A stretch of 42,724 nt of DNA from Moraxellaceae bacterium (GTDB lineage: Bacteria; Pseudomonadota; Gammaproteobacteria; Pseudomonadales; Moraxellaceae), in the NCBI GenBank assembly GCA_020697295.1, contig JAJFBF010000018.1, positions 1 through 42,724 on the forward strand, in the 5' to 3' direction. The position numbers and the translations under genes are program-made. The stretch's first letter is position 1. Each line of letters begins with the position of its first letter. This document shows, one piece after another, positions 16,630-26,695 of the stretch. The notes below the pieces were generated by a model that saw nothing but the letters and a program-made list of their open reading frames with translations, was not told the origin of the DNA and ran no database searches.

Positions 16630-18387
16630 GTGACGCAGCGCGGCGGGGCATTCTGTAAGGGGCGGGGAGGGCGCTGGCTGCTCCTGCTGCTGGTGCTGGC
16701 CCTGCCGGCCGGCGCCGCCGACACCGCTGTGCCTGTCGAGGTGCGTGGCGTGACCGGCCCCTTGCTGAAGAATGTCGAGGCCTATGTCGACACGGTGTCC
16801 AGCGAGGATATGGCGAACTGGCGCAGCACGCGGCCGCGCCTTTACGCCAGCATCCAGGAAGCCATGCGCGCCATGGGCTATTACGGTCCCGATGTCGACA
16901 TCAGCCAGGACGGCAGGCGGGTCACCATCGTGATCAAGCCCGGCGAGCCGGTCCGGGTAAAACGGCTGCGGCTGGAGCTTGCCGGCGATGCCGCCGGCGA
17001 CCCCGCCTTTGCCATGCTCCGCGACAACCTGCCCTTGCGTGAAGGTGACATCCTCCACCATGGGCAGTACGAGGCGCTGAAAACCGCAGTGCGCAACCTG
17101 GGAGTGGAGCGGGGCTACTTTGACGCTGACTGGGAGACCAGCAGTGTCAGCGTTGATCCTGTGACGCGACGCGCGGAAGTCGACCTGGTCTACGCCAGTG
17201 GCCCGCGCTACCGCTTCGGGCCGGTGCGCTTCCTGAAAGCGGGGGGCGAGGAGGCCAGCGACCTGCTGCGGCCCGGTCTGCTGCAGCGCTTCCAGACCTT
17301 TGCCGAGGGCGACCCCTACGATGCCGGCGCCCTGATCAAGTTCAATCGCGCCCTGCTCGACTCCCGTTTTTTCAGTGAGGTGCGCGTGCAGGTGGAGCGG
17401 GAGCGCGCCGTCGACAACGCCGTGCCAGTCGATGTGGTGCTGGCAGCCGACAAGCCCAATAACGTGGACATCGGTATCGGGTACTCCACCGACGTCGAGG
17501 AGCGTCTGACCCTGAAGTGGCAGCGGCCGCTGATCAACGACCGGGGCCACGGCATCGAGGTTGGCACCGAGCTGTCGCCGGTGCGCTCCAGCCTGGATGC
17601 CAAGTACACCGTTCCGCTGAGCCATCCCCTGAACGACACCCTGCAGTACCTTTATGGCGTTCGCCGCGAAGAGGTGGAAGAGGTAGTGACGTGGAACACC
17701 GTGCTCGGCCTGCAGCGCCAGGTCAAGCGCGACAATGGCTGGCAGCGGGTCTATTCACTGCGCGCCTTGCGCGATACCACCGAAACCCCGATCGACACCA
17801 TCAAGCAGGATCTTGTCCTGCCAGGCATCAGCTTCGATCGCCTGCGCAGCCGTGGCGGGGTCGACCCCAGCTGGGGCGACCGCCAGTTCTACCATTTCGA
17901 GGCGGCCTCCGAGCAGGTGCTGTCCGATGCCAGCCTGGTGTCGGTGCGGGCCGGTCTGCGCCTGCTGCGAACGCTGGCCGGGCGTCACCAGTTCCTCCTC
18001 CGGGGGGATGGCGGCACCATCTTTACCGACAATTTTGATGATGTCCCGCAGTCGATGCGCTTCTTCGCCGGCGGTGACCAGAGCCTGCGCGGATACGCGT
18101 ACAAGTCGATCTCGCCGCGTGACGAGAACGGCATTGCCGTGGGTGCGCGCAACCTGCTGACCGGGAGCGTGGAATACGATTACGAGTTCGTGCCGCGCTG
18201 GCGCCTGGCCGTTTTTACGGATGCCGGCAATGCCTTCGACTCGGCCAGCGAGCCACCCAAGGTGGGCGCCGGCATCGGCATTCGCTGGGTGTCGCCAGTC
18301 GGCCCGATCCGCCTGGATATTGCCTGGCCCGTGTCAGAGGCCGAACAGAACCTGCGCGTGCACTTTTCCATGGGACCCAACCTCTGA
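16630..18387 (+). CDS. tamA: Outer membrane translocation and assembly module protein TamA
   Basis: An Omp85-family outer membrane protein of 585 residues that works with TamB in moving phospholipids and/or assembling outer membrane proteins. A signal peptide (WLLLLLVLALPAGAADT) is followed by three POTRA domains (to about residue 260) and a 16-strand barrel. The barrel shows the lid-loop motif FFAGGDQSLRGYAYKSISP and the end sequence GPIRLDIAWP. I start at GTG 16630 because GGGGAGAG lies eight bases upstream and the alternative ATG overlaps a promoter element. The stop overlaps the tamB start by one base. Confidence 0.94.
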   Translation: MTQRGGAFCKGRGGRWLLLLLVLALPAGAADTAVPVEVRGVTGPLLKNVEAYVDTVSSEDMANWRSTRPRLYASIQEAMRAMGYYGPDVDISQDGRRVTIVIKPGEPVRVKRLRLELAGDAAGDPAFAMLRDNLPLREGDILHHGQYEALKTAVRNLGVERGYFDADWETSSVSVDPVTRRAEVDLVYASGPRYRFGPVRFLKAGGEEASDLLRPGLLQRFQTFAEGDPYDAGALIKFNRALLDSRFFSEVRVQVERERAVDNAVPVDVVLAADKPNNVDIGIGYSTDVEERLTLKWQRPLINDRGHGIEVGTELSPVRSSLDAKYTVPLSHPLNDTLQYLYGVRREEVEEVVTWNTVLGLQRQVKRDNGWQRVYSLRALRDTTETPIDTIKQDLVLPGISFDRLRSRGGVDPSWGDRQFYHFEAASEQVLSDASLVSVRAGLRLLRTLAGRHQFLLRGDGGTIFTDNFDDVPQSMRFFAGGDQSLRGYAYKSISPRDENGIAVGARNLLTGSVEYDYEFVPRWRLAVFTDAGNAFDSASEPPKVGAGIGIRWVSPVGPIRLDIAWPVSEAEQNLRVHFSMGPNL

Positions 18388-21300
18388 TGTGGCGCCACCA
18401 CGCGCGCCGGGCCGGCCGCCACCTCTGGCGGCTGCTGCTGGGCAGTCTCGTGCTCGCGCTGGTGCTGGCAGGCGCCTTGCTGGCTGCGCTCGGCAGCGAG
18501 ACCGGCAGCCGCTGGCTTCTCGAGCAAGGCCTGGGCATGCAGCGCGGACTCGAGGCGCGCTACCAGGGCGGTACCCTGCTGGGCGGCCTGGAGCTGACCG
18601 ATGTGCGCTTCCATTCGGCGAAGACCGACTTGCGCGTGAACCACCTGTTGGCGCGCTGGTCGCTGTGGGGGCTGCTGCGCGGTGGCGTTGACCTGAAGCG
18701 TCTGGAGCTGGAAGGGGTGGAACTGCGGCGCCTGGCGCCACCGTCGCCGGACAAGACCGACCTGCCGACAATCCTGCTGCCCGTACGCCTCAATCTGGCC
18801 AAGGGCCAGGCGCGGGACATCCGCTATTGGCCCTGGGGTGCCGCCGAGCCTTATACCTTGCGGACGCTCGACTTGAGTCAGGCCGACTGGCGCGGCACCC
18901 GGATACGCTTCGGGCAGCTGGTCATGGTGAACGACCGCATTGGCCGCCTGGTCCTGGGGGGGCGGATTCGCCTGCGCGGGGGGTACCCCCTGGAGGTGAA
19001 GGGGCTGCTGGACTATCCCCCTTTCCGCCCGCAGGGCTGGAATCCGGTCGAGGTCGGGTTGTCGCGAGAGGTGGCGGATCTTGATTTCCGCCTGCGCCTG
19101 AAAGGCAAGGTGACCGCGACCGCGCATGGCCGCCTGCAGCCCCTGGAAAAAAACCTGCCCTATCAGGCCTTCCTGCAGTGGCAGGCGGTGGACTGGCCAT
19201 GGTGGTCCGACCAGTCCTTGCGCAGCGAAGGGGGGCATCTCAAGGTCCAGGGAGACCGCCATGGCCTGCTGGGGCAGGGCGAGGCGCAACTGGCCAGCCG
19301 CCAGCTGCCGACCGGCCGATACACACTCAAAGGCCAGACCGATTGGCGATCCGCAAAAATTGATTATTTAAATTTCAAAGGATTAGGCGGTAATGCTCGG
19401 GTAGCAGGTGAAGTTGGCTGGGGGAAAGGCCTGAGCTGGAAGCTGAGTTCCCGCCTGGATGGCATCGACCTGGCGCAGAAGTGGAAAGTGTCGCGCTTGA
19501 TGGCTCCAGTGCTGACCGGTGAGCTTCTCAGTAGTGGTAAGACCAGTGTCGGGGGCTCCGACCTGACCGCCAGCTTGCGCCTGGCCGGCGGGGAGAGCTG
19601 GGAGGTAAAGCAGTCCGCCGACTCCTGGGCCTGGAATCTCGATGCCGGCCATCGGGTGTCGGCGCGCTGGAGCGGAGTAAGCCGGCGACTGGAAAATGGT
19701 CGGACCATTTATGGCGACAGCGGCCGGGTCGAAGCCAGCGGGACCCGTGCGGCATATGCAGCGCAAGTTGAAGCAAGCATGGTCGGCGAAGGCCTGCCGC
19801 GCGGTCAGTGGACCGCTTCCCTGCGCGGCAGCGAGCGCCAGGTGGGCATTGACATGCTCAGGTACCAGGGCGAGGCCGGAGCGCTGTCTTTCCAGGGGGA
19901 CATTGCGATCGCCAGCCCCCTGCGCTGGTCGGGGCGTCTGGATCTTGACCAATTCTCGACCGGATGGCTGCTGCCGGAGTGGTCTGGCCAGTTCTCCGGA
20001 CAAGTGACGGGGACCGGAGCCTGGAGCGATACCCGCCGCAGCTTTCATCTGGAGCAGATGCTCCTCGGGGGCATCATGCGCGAGCAGCCGGTGACTCTCG
20101 AGGGTCCGCTGGACGTCCAGCTGGCGCCCGGCGCCTGGCCCGCCCTCTACAGTCCCGGCCTCGACCTGCGCTGGGGCCGCAACCAGGCCATGTTCATCGG
20201 TGGCCTGCAGGACGGCAACTGGGACCTGGTCTCCGATCTCGACCTGGCCGACCTGGCCCTGCTGGAACCGAGCCTGCGTGGCGCCCTCAAGGGCCAGTTG
20301 GACCTGCAGGGCCGGGAGCGCCGGCCGGATATCCAGGCCCGCCTGACGGCGACCGAGCTGCGGCGGGGAGGGCTGGGAGCCCGGGCGGTGCAGCTCGACG
20401 CTCGCATCGTGGCCCTGGGCGACGGGGCCAGCCAGATCCGGCTGGTGGCCGATGGCATGACCTCGGCGGACGGCCGGGAGGAGTGGGGGCGCGGCACCCT
20501 CGATCTGGCCGGCAGCCGCGACAGCCACCGCCTGGACTGGCAGCTCGAGGGGGATCGCCTGCTGGGCCAGGGTCGCCTGGCCGGTGGGCAGGCGGCCACC
20601 GGCTGGAGTGGTCGCATGGAAAGCGGCCAGCTGGCGGTGGCCGGCCTTGAATGGCGTCTGGCCGTCCCCTATGCGATGGCGTGGGAGCGGGCCGTGCCAC
20701 AGGTCTGGCTTGCGCCCCATTGCTGGGTGAGTGGCGAGGCCAGCCTTTGCAATCAGGAGGAGATGCGCCTGGGACGGGCGGGCCATGTGCGTATGGCGCT
20801 GTCGGGCCTGGCCCTGGAACGGATTCGGGGGATCTGGCCGGAGGGTCTGGAAATGGCTGGCCAACTCGCCGGCCAGGTGGTCGGTGACTGGAAGCCGGGC
20901 CAGGCGCCGCTTGTCAAGGGCAGCCTCGAGGCCACAGCCGGCGAGGTTCGCTTGCTGCGCGAGGAAGGCCTGCCGCCGGTGGTGCGCGGCTTCGACCGCA
21001 TCGCAGTGACGGCCGAGGCGGGCCTGCGCAGTGTCGATCTTCGGTTTGACCTGGTCTCGCCTGATATGGGGCAGGGGCAGGCACAGGTGCGCCTGGATCC
21101 TTATGCCGAGGGCAAGCCCCTGGCCGGCGAGTTGTCCCTGCAGGGGCTCCGCCTGGGGATCTTCCAGCCGTTCTTTCCCGGGCTCAGTGCACTGGCCGGC
21201 AAACTGTCGGCGGAGGGTCGGCTGTCCGGTCTCCTGGCCCGGCCCTACTTTGCCGGCCAGGTCCGCATAGAAGAGGGCGAGCTTGCCTTCCAGCGCCTGC

Positions 21301-22403
21301 CGCTGCATGTGCGCGACCTGGAGACCCGCATTGATGTCAACGGCACCTCTGCCGAGATCACCGGCGAAATGAAAAGCGGGCCCGGCGGAGCCACCCTGAC
21401 CGGTAGCGCCGACTGGAGTGGCGAGCCCCGGCTGGAACTCCGCCTCAAAGGCGAGCGTTTCCAGTTGAGTCAGCCGCCGGAGCTGATCGCCGAGGTCGAT
21501 CCTGATCTCCTGCTTCGGGTAGTGCCGCGGCGGGTGGACCTCACCGGAACCCTCCGGGTGCCCAGCGGCCGTTTAAACCTCAAGCGGCTGACCGCTGTCG
21601 CGGTGCCGTTGTCGCCCGACATCCGCATCGTGCATCCCGACGACCGGGAGGGGTTGCAGGTGGCAGGGCAGGTGGAGGACTGGAGCATCAATGCCGACGT
21701 CCGCCTGCGCCTCGGCGACGATGTGTATTTCCAGGGATATGGCGTGACCGGAAGGCTTGAGGGCGGCCTGCGCCTGCGTCAGGAAGGGCGACGGGGCCTC
21801 GAGGCCGGCGGTGAGGTGCAGCTCGACAAGGAGGCGCGCTATGACGCCTATGGCCAGCGCCTGCAGATCCGTCGCGGCCGCCTGATTTTCGCCGGCAACC
21901 TGAGCCAGCCCGGACTCGACGTCGAGGCCATCCGCACTGTGGACGACAAGGTCGTGGGTGTGCGCGTCGAGGGCCGGGCCAACCAGCCGGAGGCAACGCT
22001 GTTCTCGGATTCGCCCATGTCCCAGGAGGAGATCGTTTCCTATCTGGTGCTGGGGCGGCCGCTCGACACCCAGGGCCGTCCCGAGTCGGCCGGCAACCTG
22101 ACCGCGGCGGCGGCCGCCATCAAGCTGGGCGCCACCGGCGCCGGCGGGGTCGGCCTGACCAGCCGGGTCGGCGAGACCCTGGGCATTTCCGATTTGTCGG
22201 TGGATGCCGAGGGGCGCGGTGACGACACCCAGTTCACCGTCTCGGGCTATATCAGCCCCAAGCTCTACCTGCGCTATGGCGTGGGCATCTTCACGCCCGT
22301 CAATACCGCCACCCTGCGCTACAAGATCAATGCCCGCCTGTATCTCGAGGCGGTCTCCTCCCTGGAGAGCGCCATCGACCTGTTCTACAACATGCGCTTC
22401 TGA
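18387..22403 (+). CDS. tamB: Translocation and assembly module protein TamB
   Basis: A 1338-residue AsmA-like protein bridging inner and outer membranes. A single N-terminal anchor (about 14-37) is followed by a very long beta-rich region expected to form a hydrophobic groove. The C-terminal TamB (DUF490) domain includes RPESAGNLTAAAAAIKLGA and MSQEEIVSYLVLGRPL, and the protein ends in Phe (LFYNMRF), as in outer-membrane-interacting strands. One stretch (19345-19415) is distinctly AT-rich without breaking the frame. Coupled to tamA by TGATG overlap. Confidence 0.94.
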   Translation: MWRHHARRAGRHLWRLLLGSLVLALVLAGALLAALGSETGSRWLLEQGLGMQRGLEARYQGGTLLGGLELTDVRFHSAKTDLRVNHLLARWSLWGLLRGGVDLKRLELEGVELRRLAPPSPDKTDLPTILLPVRLNLAKGQARDIRYWPWGAAEPYTLRTLDLSQADWRGTRIRFGQLVMVNDRIGRLVLGGRIRLRGGYPLEVKGLLDYPPFRPQGWNPVEVGLSREVADLDFRLRLKGKVTATAHGRLQPLEKNLPYQAFLQWQAVDWPWWSDQSLRSEGGHLKVQGDRHGLLGQGEAQLASRQLPTGRYTLKGQTDWRSAKIDYLNFKGLGGNARVAGEVGWGKGLSWKLSSRLDGIDLAQKWKVSRLMAPVLTGELLSSGKTSVGGSDLTASLRLAGGESWEVKQSADSWAWNLDAGHRVSARWSGVSRRLENGRTIYGDSGRVEASGTRAAYAAQVEASMVGEGLPRGQWTASLRGSERQVGIDMLRYQGEAGALSFQGDIAIASPLRWSGRLDLDQFSTGWLLPEWSGQFSGQVTGTGAWSDTRRSFHLEQMLLGGIMREQPVTLEGPLDVQLAPGAWPALYSPGLDLRWGRNQAMFIGGLQDGNWDLVSDLDLADLALLEPSLRGALKGQLDLQGRERRPDIQARLTATELRRGGLGARAVQLDARIVALGDGASQIRLVADGMTSADGREEWGRGTLDLAGSRDSHRLDWQLEGDRLLGQGRLAGGQAATGWSGRMESGQLAVAGLEWRLAVPYAMAWERAVPQVWLAPHCWVSGEASLCNQEEMRLGRAGHVRMALSGLALERIRGIWPEGLEMAGQLAGQVVGDWKPGQAPLVKGSLEATAGEVRLLREEGLPPVVRGFDRIAVTAEAGLRSVDLRFDLVSPDMGQGQAQVRLDPYAEGKPLAGELSLQGLRLGIFQPFFPGLSALAGKLSAEGRLSGLLARPYFAGQVRIEEGELAFQRLPLHVRDLETRIDVNGTSAEITGEMKSGPGGATLTGSADWSGEPRLELRLKGERFQLSQPPELIAEVDPDLLLRVVPRRVDLTGTLRVPSGRLNLKRLTAVAVPLSPDIRIVHPDDREGLQVAGQVEDWSINADVRLRLGDDVYFQGYGVTGRLEGGLRLRQEGRRGLEAGGEVQLDKEARYDAYGQRLQIRRGRLIFAGNLSQPGLDVEAIRTVDDKVVGVRVEGRANQPEATLFSDSPMSQEEIVSYLVLGRPLDTQGRPESAGNLTAAAAAIKLGATGAGGVGLTSRVGETLGISDLSVDAEGRGDDTQFTVSGYISPKLYLRYGVGIFTPVNTATLRYKINARLYLEAVSSLESAIDLFYNMRF

Positions 22404-22555
22404 CGGGCGCCGCTGGTCGCTGCCCGGCGGAGACGCGAGCCGACTGGCTGCATGGAAGAGGGCGGAGCGGGTCGTTACAGTGAGAGGGCCCCGCCCCGGC
22501 CAGGCGCCAGCTGCGCTTCCCGGGGCCAGGAACAACAATAAAAAGGTCGACCGTC

Positions 22556-24862
22556 ATGATGCGCGCCCTGGTTGCCAGCTTCGCCTTCTCCCTGTGCCTG
22601 CTGCTGGCCGCCTGTGGCGGTGATTCCGACGGGGGCAGCGGGGCGCCCGCCGCCTCCGGCAGCGTCAGCAGCAACGTCGTCAAGGGTCTGATCCGCAACG
22701 GCGTGGTTACCGCCTGGCGCTGGCGCGATGGCCAGTACGTCAGGGTGGCCACCGCCCGCACCTCGGATACTGGCGACTTTGCTCTTGAGATCCCTGCTCC
22801 CGTTCCCGGTGAGGTCCTGCGCCTCGACCTCGGGCTTTCCGGCGACACCAGCGCCGCGCGCCGCACCGAGATGCTCTGCGACGTGGCCCAGTGCGGCAGT
22901 GGCGTGCGGGGCGACTGGGTGCCCCTGACCACTGAGCTGGGTCTGACCAGCTGGGTCAGTGTCGGCGAGGCGGGCGAGCTTACCGTCATGCCCATGACGC
23001 CGGTCAGCACGCTGCTGGTGCGCTATGCCGAGAATCTTGGCGGCGGCCACCTGACAGCCGCCGTGCTGGATGCCGCGCGCCTGCGCGTCGCCGCGCTTTT
23101 CCGCATGACGCCCGAGCAGTTGCTGACCCGCCCCGGCAATATCATCAATGCGCTCTGGCTGGATGCGGCCACTCCCGAGGCGGTGAAGCTGTCGCTGCTC
23201 TCGGCCGCCTTTGCGGAGCTGGCCAGCGTCCAGGGCGTCACCATTCAGGAGGTGATCGCCAGCTATGTCGAGCATTTCATCGCGAATGACGGCCATCTGG
23301 TCCAGGCTGATGCGACCGCCTCGCTCGGAGACTTGTACAGCGGCGTCAACGGAGTTGTCGCCGCTGCCGGCGCGCCTGCCGTGCAAGCCTGGGTAAATAA
23401 CTGGATCACCGAGGTGAGTGCCGCGCTGCAGTCCGGCAAGCTCAATACCACCGCCTGCGCGCCAGATTGCGCCCCCTTCGACAGTAACGATTTCCTCAAT
23501 GCCCTCGGCACTTCCAGCGACTCCCTCGGGGGCGACCTGCGCCGCGTCATGACGGAGAAGAATGTCGATACCCTGGAAGAGCTCCTGGCTGGCGAACTGT
23601 CCCGGTATGGCTGGCTGCTGGGGCCTGACAGCACCGCCCTGGCCCAGGTGGCCTTGCAGGTCGTGGCTGTCGGGGCGCTGAGCTCGATCGGCTTCCCCGC
23701 GTCCTCCACGGAACAATTGTCGCTCGTACAGGAAGGTGATGTGCTGCATGTCGACGGCAGTATCAACGGCCTGCTGGTTGACCTCGATATCACCATTCCG
23801 CAGTTGCTGAACATGATCCAGGCCTACACGCCCGGTCAAAGCCTCAATTTCCTGTTTGGCGCAAAGGGGACTGTACAGAATGGCCGGTTCCGCGCCTCGA
23901 TCGACGGCACGCTCGCCATTGACGCCACCGGTACCGATTTCCTGCCGCTCAAGCAGGCCATCACGGCGGTGATCATGGCGCAGATGTCGGGTGATGCGGC
24001 CGCCTCGGAGACGGCGCTGGCCAGCGCCCTCAAGGCCGTGGCCGACATCATCCGCAAGGGCGAGGCCACCTTCACGCTTAATGGCGCCGCCGGCCTGGCG
24101 AAGCTGGAGCTGCAGGGCGATGCCCTGGTCGAGACCAGCCGCCTGGCCGTCGAGGGCAATGCCTGGCTGCACGTCAACATGGATGGCCGCAACGGCAGCG
24201 CCATCGCGGCCAATGGCAAGGTCGAGCATGGCCGCCTTGCCCTTCCCAATGGCGACCATTTCGAGGTCGATCCCGCCCGGGGGCACTTCCTGCGCTTCGC
24301 CCTCGGCGAGGACGGTACCGCCGAGGTGAACTTCGCGGCCAATGTGCTGGGGCACGCGGCCTCAGCAAGCGGCAATGGCCGCCTTGCGGCCTTGGGCCCC
24401 ATGCTCAATAACTTGCGCGACGGCATCTCCGCCCAGGTAGAAACTTTGGACCTGGACCTCAATGGCATCCTGGCGCAGCTGGTGGAGGATTTCGGGCAGC
24501 TGGCCCTGACGGTGACGGGGCATGCCGTGATTCCCGACTTCGGGCATACCTACACATTGACGATTGCCGATGGCCAGCTTGCGATCAGCCAGCCCGGCAG
24601 TACTGAAACGGCGCTTCAAGTCGGCCTGGGCGGCACGGGGCTGATGGCCCAGGCCGGGGGCAAGTGGTGGTTGCTGGGCATCGACCTTCGCACGCCGGGC
24701 TACCCGGCGCTGACCTTGCTGGATTCCAGTGGCGGTGACTGGCGCTGGGAGTTTGATTTCACGGGCGTACTTGTGGTTACCGCTCTCCCTGTCGTGCCGG
24801 TCATCTCCTATACCGGAACGCAGCCACCCCCGGAATGCTATGGCACCGTGGTGTATTGTTAG
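22556..24862 (+). CDS. Large uncharacterised outer-membrane lipoprotein
   Basis: 768 residues; I do not recognise the family. A lipoprotein signal ends in LLLAAC with Cys20; Gly at +2 suggests sorting to the outer membrane. The mature part starts with a Gly/Ser linker, then a short beta-domain (VVKGLIRNGVVTAWRW) like the carboxypeptidase-regulatory type repeats seen at the start of other surface lipoproteins. A largely helical middle and a beta-rich second half (LSVQEGD-type strands, repeated NG turns) follow. Cysteines occur in spaced pairs (LCDVAQC, ACAPDC, ECYGTVVYC), suggesting disulfides. Tandem ATGs at 22556 and 22559. Terminator follows. Confidence 0.8.
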   Translation: MMRALVASFAFSLCLLLAACGGDSDGGSGAPAASGSVSSNVVKGLIRNGVVTAWRWRDGQYVRVATARTSDTGDFALEIPAPVPGEVLRLDLGLSGDTSAARRTEMLCDVAQCGSGVRGDWVPLTTELGLTSWVSVGEAGELTVMPMTPVSTLLVRYAENLGGGHLTAAVLDAARLRVAALFRMTPEQLLTRPGNIINALWLDAATPEAVKLSLLSAAFAELASVQGVTIQEVIASYVEHFIANDGHLVQADATASLGDLYSGVNGVVAAAGAPAVQAWVNNWITEVSAALQSGKLNTTACAPDCAPFDSNDFLNALGTSSDSLGGDLRRVMTEKNVDTLEELLAGELSRYGWLLGPDSTALAQVALQVVAVGALSSIGFPASSTEQLSLVQEGDVLHVDGSINGLLVDLDITIPQLLNMIQAYTPGQSLNFLFGAKGTVQNGRFRASIDGTLAIDATGTDFLPLKQAITAVIMAQMSGDAAASETALASALKAVADIIRKGEATFTLNGAAGLAKLELQGDALVETSRLAVEGNAWLHVNMDGRNGSAIAANGKVEHGRLALPNGDHFEVDPARGHFLRFALGEDGTAEVNFAANVLGHAASASGNGRLAALGPMLNNLRDGISAQVETLDLDLNGILAQLVEDFGQLALTVTGHAVIPDFGHTYTLTIADGQLAISQPGSTETALQVGLGGTGLMAQAGGKWWLLGIDLRTPGYPALTLLDSSGGDWRWEFDFTGVLVVTALPVVPVISYTGTQPPPECYGTVVYC

Positions 24863-24921
24863 CCGAGCGCCCCTCGGAGCCTGCTGACCGTTTTACCGGT
24901 GTCGACCGGCTTCCTTCCGCC

Positions 24922-24950
24922 AGCTCCGCATTGCGGAGCTTTCTGTTTCT
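24922..24950 (+). terminator. Intrinsic terminator after the lipoprotein gene
   Basis: Stem AGCTCCGC (24922-24929) with GCGGAGCT (24933-24940), loop ATT, followed by TTCTGTTTCT. It lies just 23 bases before the cyclase gene. Confidence 0.6.
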
Positions 24951-24972
24951 GGTCCTTGCCTGGAGGTCACTC

Positions 24973-26295
24973 ATGGAGACCCCCGCCCCGACTCCGCCAG
25001 TGCCGCTGGAGCTGTCCTGTCCGGTCGAACATCGCCTGGCCGATTACTTCCGGCGCCCGGATGCCGGCTTCTGGCGCGAGCTTTTCCTGCCGCCGCCAGC
25101 CGCCACCGCCAGCGACCAGGCTCGCCGCATCCGCCTGACCCGTTATTCCCTGGGCATGGCGCTGGTGGGCACCTTGCCCTATGTATTCCTGTCCCTGTTC
25201 ATGGGGGCGCGCGAGTTCCTGCCCATTGTTCTGCTCAATGTGGTGGCGGTGCTGGGCTATGCCATCGGCATGTGGGCGGCGTCACTGGGCGCGCAGCGCG
25301 CGGCCCGCTTGTGGCTGCTGGTGACACTGGAAGGGCAGCTTGCCGCACTGGTCTGGCTCACCGGTCCCGCCCTTGGCGTGGTCATTTTCACGCTGGTGGC
25401 GGCGGGGCTGGCGCGGGTCATCTTCCCGCCCCATGAGGCGGGTTACCGCACCGTACTCACCGTGTTTCCCCTGATGCTGCTCATTGCCGGCCTGACCTTT
25501 TTTCAGGAGTCGCTGATCGACTTCAGCAGCCTGCCGCCCTGGCTGCTGCCCATGGCGCGCATCGGCAATCTCGTCTTTGCCGCCCTCATGATCATCCTCA
25601 TGCTGGGTGTGTTCGATCACGAAGTGCTGCGCAGCGAGGCGCTTCTGGTGGAGGAGCGCGAGCGCTCCGACCGCCTGCTGCATGTCATGCTGCCGCGCGC
25701 CATCGCCGAGCAGCTGCGCCGCCGCGACGGCGCCATCGCTGACCGTCATGCCGGCGTCACCGTGCTCTTCGCCGACCTGGCCGGCTTCACGCCCTGGGCG
25801 GCGCAGCGCAGTCCCGAGGAAGTGATCGCCGTGCTGGAGCAGGTGTTCGCGTGCTTTGATGCGCTGGTGGCGGCCGCGGGTGCCGAAAAGATCAAGACCA
25901 TCGGCGATGCCTACATGGCCATGGCCGGCGCGCCCGAGCCGAGCGCCGACCATGCAGCGGTGATGGCGCGTCTCGCCCAGGGCTTTCTGGACGAAGTGCG
26001 GCAGTTGCGGGCCGAAACCGGCATTCCCCTTGATTTGCGCATCGGCCTGCATACCGGCCCGGTGATTGCCGGCGTGATCGGCTCCATGCGCTTCAGCTAC
26101 GACATCTGGGGCGACACCGTGAACACCGCCAGCCGCATGGAGTCCCATGGCGAGCCAGGCCGCATCCAGATCACTGACGAGACCCGTCGCGCCCTCGGTG
26201 ACGGCTTTGTCACGGAAGCGCGTGGCATCGTTGACGTAAAGGGCAAGGGCCCCATGCCCACCTGGTGGCTGCTCGACAGCGCCGGCGACAGTTAA
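24973..26295 (+). CDS. Membrane-bound class III adenylate cyclase
   Basis: A 440-residue protein making cAMP from ATP. The N-terminal part has about six membrane helices (60-78, 82-103, 110-130, 133-150, 160-178, 190-212). The cyclase domain (256-435) has all catalytic residues: metal-binding Asp268 (VLFADLAGF) and Asp312 (GDAYM), Lys308 and Asp377 (YDIWG), which select adenine over guanine, and Asn384 and Arg388 for the transition state. The start at 24973 follows CTGGAGGTC; longer starts run into the preceding gene. Upstream it is separated by a terminator, so it may have its own promoter, which I could not find. Confidence 0.93.
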   Translation: METPAPTPPVPLELSCPVEHRLADYFRRPDAGFWRELFLPPPAATASDQARRIRLTRYSLGMALVGTLPYVFLSLFMGAREFLPIVLLNVVAVLGYAIGMWAASLGAQRAARLWLLVTLEGQLAALVWLTGPALGVVIFTLVAAGLARVIFPPHEAGYRTVLTVFPLMLLIAGLTFFQESLIDFSSLPPWLLPMARIGNLVFAALMIILMLGVFDHEVLRSEALLVEERERSDRLLHVMLPRAIAEQLRRRDGAIADRHAGVTVLFADLAGFTPWAAQRSPEEVIAVLEQVFACFDALVAAAGAEKIKTIGDAYMAMAGAPEPSADHAAVMARLAQGFLDEVRQLRAETGIPLDLRIGLHTGPVIAGVIGSMRFSYDIWGDTVNTASRMESHGEPGRIQITDETRRALGDGFVTEARGIVDVKGKGPMPTWWLLDSAGDS

Positions 26296-26525
26296 GCGTC
26301 CGAAACCTGTGAGCCTGTCCGGGATTCATGCCGGAGTCTTTCCGGCGTGAGCTGCAGTCGCGGCATCGGGGCAGGCCAGACGTGCTTCAGCAGTCCCGGC
26401 ATGAGTGGACAGAAAAGGCACCCCTGCCCGCCGCCGGATAAAAATCCTCCCGGCGCGCAGCCGATCCGGTGGCGCCAGCCCGGCTCGCACTTCCTGCAGG
26501 GCAGCGGGCGAATCAGTTGCACGGC

Positions 26526-26554
26526 TTGGCGCGGCGGTAGCGGCCCGCTATAGT
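26526..26554 (+). promoter_or_regulatory. Candidate thrS promoter
   Basis: TTGGCG (26526-26531), a 17-base spacer and TATAGT (26549-26554). The predicted transcript would have a leader of about 158 bases, ample room for the operator structures. Confidence 0.55.
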
Positions 26555-26674
26555 CGTCCGCTTCTCGTTGCGTTCATCGCCTTCGGATCCGGTTTGCGCC
26601 GGCCGCCCGGCCGATCAGGCAAGTCTGCCTGTCGCCGGAGGTAAGCATCCGTGGCACCGCAATCTCGAGGTCAC

Positions 26675-26695
26675 GTGGCCACTCGTGGCGGCCAC
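26675..26695 (+). promoter_or_regulatory. thrS translational operator: tRNA-Thr anticodon-arm mimic
   Basis: Stem GTGGCC/GGCCAC is capped, after an A-C mismatch, by the seven-base loop CTCGTGG. Read as an anticodon loop, this is C32-U33-CGU-G37-G38, and CGU is a threonine anticodon. The triplet lies 33-35 bases before the start codon, close to its place in the E. coli thrS operator, where ThrRS binds the mimic and blocks its own translation. The structure is seen; the binding is inferred. Confidence 0.6.

Noticed and set aside
26330-26346. Terminator after the adenylate cyclase gene
   Set aside because: The six-bp stem is not followed by a T-run on the plus strand.
26292-26522. A 76-residue minus-strand frame upstream of thrS
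   Set aside because: No ribosome site and no recognisable domain; composition follows the reverse of a GC-rich leader.
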